Position numbers and translations under genes: made by a program. Below, piece after piece: positions 6,804 through 8,601 of a stretch of 8,601 bases of DNA. The notes under the pieces are model-generated. The model was not told the origin of the DNA and made no database searches. It saw only the letters and a program-made list of their open reading frames with translations. Each line of letters starts with the position of its first letter. The stretch's first letter is position 1. Location: the NCBI GenBank assembly GCA_934565775.1, contig CAKTIN010000077.1, positions 1 through 8,601 on the forward strand. The letters are read 5' to 3'. Source of the stretch: an uncultured Oscillospiraceae bacterium. Lineage in GTDB: Bacteria > Bacillota > Clostridia > Oscillospirales > Oscillospiraceae.

Positions 6804-6843
6804 GGACGTTAGGCCGCCGGGCTCCGGCGGCAAGGATCTGTCC
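6804..6843 (-). promoter_or_regulatory. Structured rpsF leader, candidate S6:S18 autoregulatory element
   Basis: In the rpsF mRNA leader an 8-bp GC stem pairs the complements of 6824-6831 and 6813-6820 around a three-base loop. It is enclosed by a 4-bp GGAC/GTCC stem (complements of 6840-6843 and 6804-6807). Between the two stems lies an asymmetric internal loop of eight bases on the 5' side and five on the 3' side. The element ends about 18 bases before the rpsF start codon, just ahead of the ribosome site. Many bacteria control this operon by binding of the S6:S18 complex to a leader hairpin with an internal loop. The geometry here is compatible, but I have not matched the published consensus base by base. 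Confidence 0.45.
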
Positions 6844-6861
6844 GCATTCGCAGACCCTACT

Positions 6862-6890
6862 ATTGTAGGGGTATTTTCCCCGGTTGTCAA
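6862..6890 (-). promoter_or_regulatory. SigA promoter of the rpsF-ssb-rpsR operon
   Basis: On the minus strand TTGACA (complement of 6885-6890) and TACAAT (complement of 6862-6867) are 17 bp apart. Initiation is expected near 6855. The sequence upstream of the -35 (complement of about 6891-6912) is rich in A runs and looks like an UP element, as expected for a strong ribosomal protein promoter. The -10 lies inside an inverted repeat, CCCTAC (6855-6860) and GTAGGG (6865-6870). The spacer contains a second one, GGGG (6868-6871) and CCCC (6878-6881). Confidence 0.88.
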
Positions 6891-6967
6891 GCATTTTTTC
6901 TTCTATTTCTTCGGCTTTTCCGGAATCCAGCCGCATTTTCCTTTTTCTGACGAAGGAGAACTTTTTC

Positions 6968-6996
6968 TTTACAATCCGCCGGACTTTTGGTATAAT
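6968..6996 (+). promoter_or_regulatory. SigA promoter of trmB
   Basis: TTTACA (6968-6973) and a perfect TATAAT (6991-6996) are separated by 17 bp, and TGG before the -10 makes it an extended -10 promoter. Initiation is expected near 7003, giving a leader of only about 25 bases with AGGAGGT at 7014-7020. It diverges from the rpsF promoter; the two -35 boxes are about 78 bp apart, so they need not interfere. The region between is pyrimidine-rich on the plus strand and contains the direct repeat CTTTTTCT at 6941-6948 and 6961-6968. Confidence 0.88.
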
Positions 6997-7027
6997 AAAC
7001 TGAATTGCGCCATAGGAGGTAACAACG

Positions 7028-7726
7028 ATGCGAATGCGGAAAAAGCCCAACCTGGTCCCCCGGCTGGAGGCCTGCGCAGATTGGTGGATTCGGGATCCGG
7101 AAACCCACAAGGGCGCCTGGCGGGCGCTGATGCCCGAGGCAAAGGAGCTCCGGGTGGAGCTGGGCTGCGGCAAGGGCAAGTTCACCGTGGAGACCGCCGC
7201 CGCAGAGCCGGACGTGCTGCTCATCGCTGTGGAGCTGGTCAAGGAAGCCATGGTGGTCGGTATGGAAAAGGCCCGGGACATGGGCCTGAAGAACGTGTAC
7301 TTCGTGGCTCTGGATGTGGCGAATCTTGAGGACTGCTTTGCGCCCGGGGAGATCGATCTGCTGTATCTCAATTTCTGCGATCCCTGGCCCCGGAAGAAGA
7401 ACGCCAAGCGCCGCCTGACCTACCGCACCTTCCTGGAAAAGTACCGCCGGGTCATCAAGGACGGCGGGCGGATCCACTTCAAAACGGACAACGCCCCCCT
7501 GTTTGAATTTTCTCTGGAGGAGTTCGCCCTGTGCGGGCTGGAGACGGACCGGGTCACCCGGAACCTCCATGGCAGCGGCCCCGTGGGCATCATGACCGGC
7601 TACGAGGAGAAATTCTACGCGCTGGGCACGCCGATCAACCGCTGCGAGGTCATCTGCCACCCCCGTCCGGAGGGCGAGGTCCCGGCCTGGCTCCAGCAGA
7701 AGCCGGAAGAACCGGAGCAAGTATGA
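7028..7726 (+). CDS. trmB: tRNA (guanine-N7-)-methyltransferase (m7G46)
   Basis: This 232-residue enzyme uses S-adenosylmethionine to methylate N7 of G46 in the tRNA variable loop. The Rossmann-like methyltransferase fold is evident from the cofactor loop ELGCGKGKF (44-52) and the acidic end of strand 2 (AVEL, 67-70). The family signature LNFCDPWPRKKNAKRRL (114-130) follows, with KTDN at 152-155 and the substrate-binding TGYEEKF (190-196, usually TEYEEKF). Length is normal for a bacterial monomeric or dimeric TrmB, with a short Pro/Glu-rich tail (KPEEPEQV). AGGAGGT lies seven bases before the ATG, with a strong extended -10 promoter just upstream. It precedes the primary sigma factor gene by 166 bases. 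I see no good intrinsic terminator between them, so some read-through into rpoD is possible. Confidence 0.96.
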   Translation: MRMRKKPNLVPRLEACADWWIRDPETHKGAWRALMPEAKELRVELGCGKGKFTVETAAAEPDVLLIAVELVKEAMVVGMEKARDMGLKNVYFVALDVANLEDCFAPGEIDLLYLNFCDPWPRKKNAKRRLTYRTFLEKYRRVIKDGGRIHFKTDNAPLFEFSLEEFALCGLETDRVTRNLHGSGPVGIMTGYEEKFYALGTPINRCEVICHPRPEGEVPAWLQQKPEEPEQV

Positions 7727-7788
7727 TTTTCCCCGTCCCGGGCAAACTATTCCGGGAGAAATCCTGTAAAAAAATGCTGGATTTGCCC

Positions 7789-7817
7789 TTGTCGAACAGG
7801 GAAAAGCAGTATATAGT
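7789..7817 (+). promoter_or_regulatory. Candidate promoter of rpoD
   Basis: TTGTCG (7789-7794) and TATAGT (7812-7817) are separated by 17 bp, with expected initiation near 7824 and a leader of about 70 bases. The -35 is weak (4 of 6) and overlapping alternatives such as TATATA at 7810-7815 exist, so the assignment is tentative. The bases just upstream contain GGGCAAA (7740-7746) and TTTGCCC (7782-7788), an inverted repeat with a 35-base centre whose right arm abuts the -35 box. Confidence 0.5.
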
Positions 7818-7854
7818 CTAGGTACGGCGTTTTCTGCCGCATAGACCAAGGAAA

Positions 7855-7868
7855 CCGGCGCAAGCCGG
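7855..7868 (+). promoter_or_regulatory. GNRA-capped hairpin in the rpoD leader
   Basis: CCGGC (7855-7859) and GCCGG (7864-7868) pair around a GCAA tetraloop. The hairpin ends eight bases before the ribosome site AAGGAGA (7877-7883), which itself is nine bases before the rpoD ATG. It could stabilise the 5' leader or affect ribosome loading. No known riboswitch or protein-binding leader is recognised. Confidence 0.4.
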
Positions 7869-7892
7869 GGCAGATAAAGGAGAGCTGTTGTT

Positions 7893-8601
7893 ATGAGCAA
7901 CGGAAAGAAACCCACCGGCGCGAACTCTGAATCCTACGCCGCGATTCAATCTCTGATCGCGAAGGGCAGGAAGGATGGCGTTCTCCGGGCTTCTGAGCTG
8001 AACGCCGAGCTGGAAAAGCTGGATATTTCACCGGAAAAGATCGAGGAGCTGTACGATCGCTTTGACGCCATGGGCATTCAGATCGTCAGCAACGATCTGG
8101 ATATGGAAATGGACGACGACCTGGATCTTCTGGGCGATCTGGACGACGTGGATCTGGACGGGATCGAAGAGGAAGAGCTCATTGACCCCGTGGAGCTGGT
8201 GGCGGAATACAATCTGGACGACCCCGTGCGGATGTACCTCAAGGAGATCGGCCAGGTGAAGCTGCTGTCGGCGGAGGAAGAGATCGAGCTGGCCAAGCGG
8301 GTCACCGAGGGCGACCAGGAGGCCAAGAATAAACTGACGGAGGCCAACCTGCGGCTGGTGGTCTCCATCGCAAAGAAATATTCCGGCCGCGGCCTGCACA
8401 TTCTGGATCTGATTCAGGAGGGCAATACGGGCTTGATCCGCGCCGTGGACAAGTTCGACTGGACAAAGGGAAACAAATTCTCTACATATGCCACCTGGTG
8501 GATCCGGCAGGCCATTACCCGGGCCATCGCGGACCAGGCCAGGACCATCCGTGTGCCGGTGCATATGGTAGAGGTCATTAACAAGGCCACCCGGTGTAAC
8601 C
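7893..8601 (+). CDS. rpoD: RNA polymerase primary sigma factor (partial, cut by right edge)
   Basis: The first 236 codons are present and open to the window end. The product is the sigma-70 family housekeeping factor (SigA) that directs RNA polymerase to TTGACA/TATAAT promoters. A region 1.1-like helical domain covers about 14-66, followed by an acidic stretch at 69-96 dense in Asp, Glu and Leu. Region 1.2 starts at [12 protein letters not shown] (109-120) and continues through [14 protein letters not shown]. Region 2 contains [38 protein letters not shown], and [20 protein letters not shown] (196-215), which melts and reads the -10 element. [15 protein letters not shown] (218-231) begins region 3. 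The usual YRKGYKFSTYA reads [11 protein letters not shown] here. AAGGAGA lies nine bases before the ATG. Unlike the dnaG-rpoD pairing of many Firmicutes, the upstream neighbour is trmB. Confidence 0.96.
   Translation, partial: MSNGKKPTGANSESYAAIQSLIAKGRKDGVLRASELNAELEKLDISPEKIEELYDRFDAMGIQIVSNDLDMEMDDDLDLLGDLDDVDLDGIEEEELIDPVELVAEYNLDDPVRMYLKEIGQVKLLSAEEEIELAKRVTEGDQEAKNKLTEANLRLVVSIAKKYSGRGLHILDLIQEGNTGLIRAVDKFDWTKGNKFSTYATWWIRQAITRAIADQARTIRVPVHMVEVINKATRCN

Noticed and set aside
6786..6890. A 35-codon N-terminal extension of rpsF in the same frame.
   Set aside because: It would translate the promoter and leader hairpin, while a near-perfect ribosome site stands seven bases before the internal ATG at 6785, which matches the S6 N-terminus.
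7736..7757. A 6-bp hairpin after trmB considered as its terminator.
   Set aside because: The stem is short with a ten-base loop, and it is followed by GAAATCC rather than a run of T.
6887..7915. A 342-codon minus-strand frame opposite trmB.
   Set aside because: It covers the trmB promoter, trmB and the rpoD leader in reverse, and its low-complexity composition shows no domain.
1..8601. Mobile elements, CRISPR arrays, tRNA or rRNA genes, T-box or other known riboswitches.
   Set aside because: I saw no transposase or integrase, no regularly spaced repeats, no cloverleaf or rRNA sequence, and no recognised riboswitch core on either strand.

Overview
The window reads as chromosomal DNA of a GC-rich member of the Clostridia, most like the Oscillospiraceae group of gut anaerobes. 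This assignment is an inference from several signs: strong AGGAGG ribosome binding sites, SigA-type TTGACA/TATAAT promoters with 17-18 bp spacers, a Firmicutes-like SigA protein, the rpsF-ssb-rpsR order, and GC-rich coding regions. I see no insertion sequence, phage gene, CRISPR array, tRNA or rRNA. Gene density is high, and no gene-free stretch exceeds about 245 bases.

Layout, left to right. (1) Positions 1-1750 are a leftward pair: a membrane-anchored D-Ala-D-Ala carboxypeptidase (PBP5 family), followed after one base by the start of a family 4 uracil-DNA glycosylase that runs off the left edge. (2) Positions 1751-1868 hold two strong promoters facing opposite ways whose elements interlock. 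(3) Positions 1869-5650 are a tightly packed rightward operon. It encodes a small membrane-anchored ComEA-like helix-hairpin-helix protein, an OmpR-family response regulator, a membrane sensor histidine kinase, and an exported protein with three GerMN-like repeats. The operon ends at a bidirectional hairpin terminator shared with the convergent operon beyond it. (4) Positions 5704-6785 are the leftward rpsF-ssb-rpsR operon (ribosomal protein S6, single-stranded DNA-binding protein, ribosomal protein S18). It has its own promoter and a structured leader that may be an S6:S18 autoregulatory element. (5) Positions 7028-8601 are rightward: trmB (tRNA m7G46 methyltransferase), then the first 236 codons of rpoD/sigA, the primary sigma factor, cut by the right edge.

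The outer parts are housekeeping: translation, replication and repair, tRNA modification, transcription initiation and wall trimming. The least ordinary part is the 1869-5650 operon. It couples a two-component system to a secreted triple-GerMN protein, which recalls the actinobacterial MtrA-MtrB-LpqB arrangement, and puts a minimal ComEA-like DNA-binding protein in first position. Its promoter physically overlaps that of the wall carboxypeptidase, so the cassette may belong to envelope homeostasis. The signal it senses and the regulon it controls cannot be read from this window.
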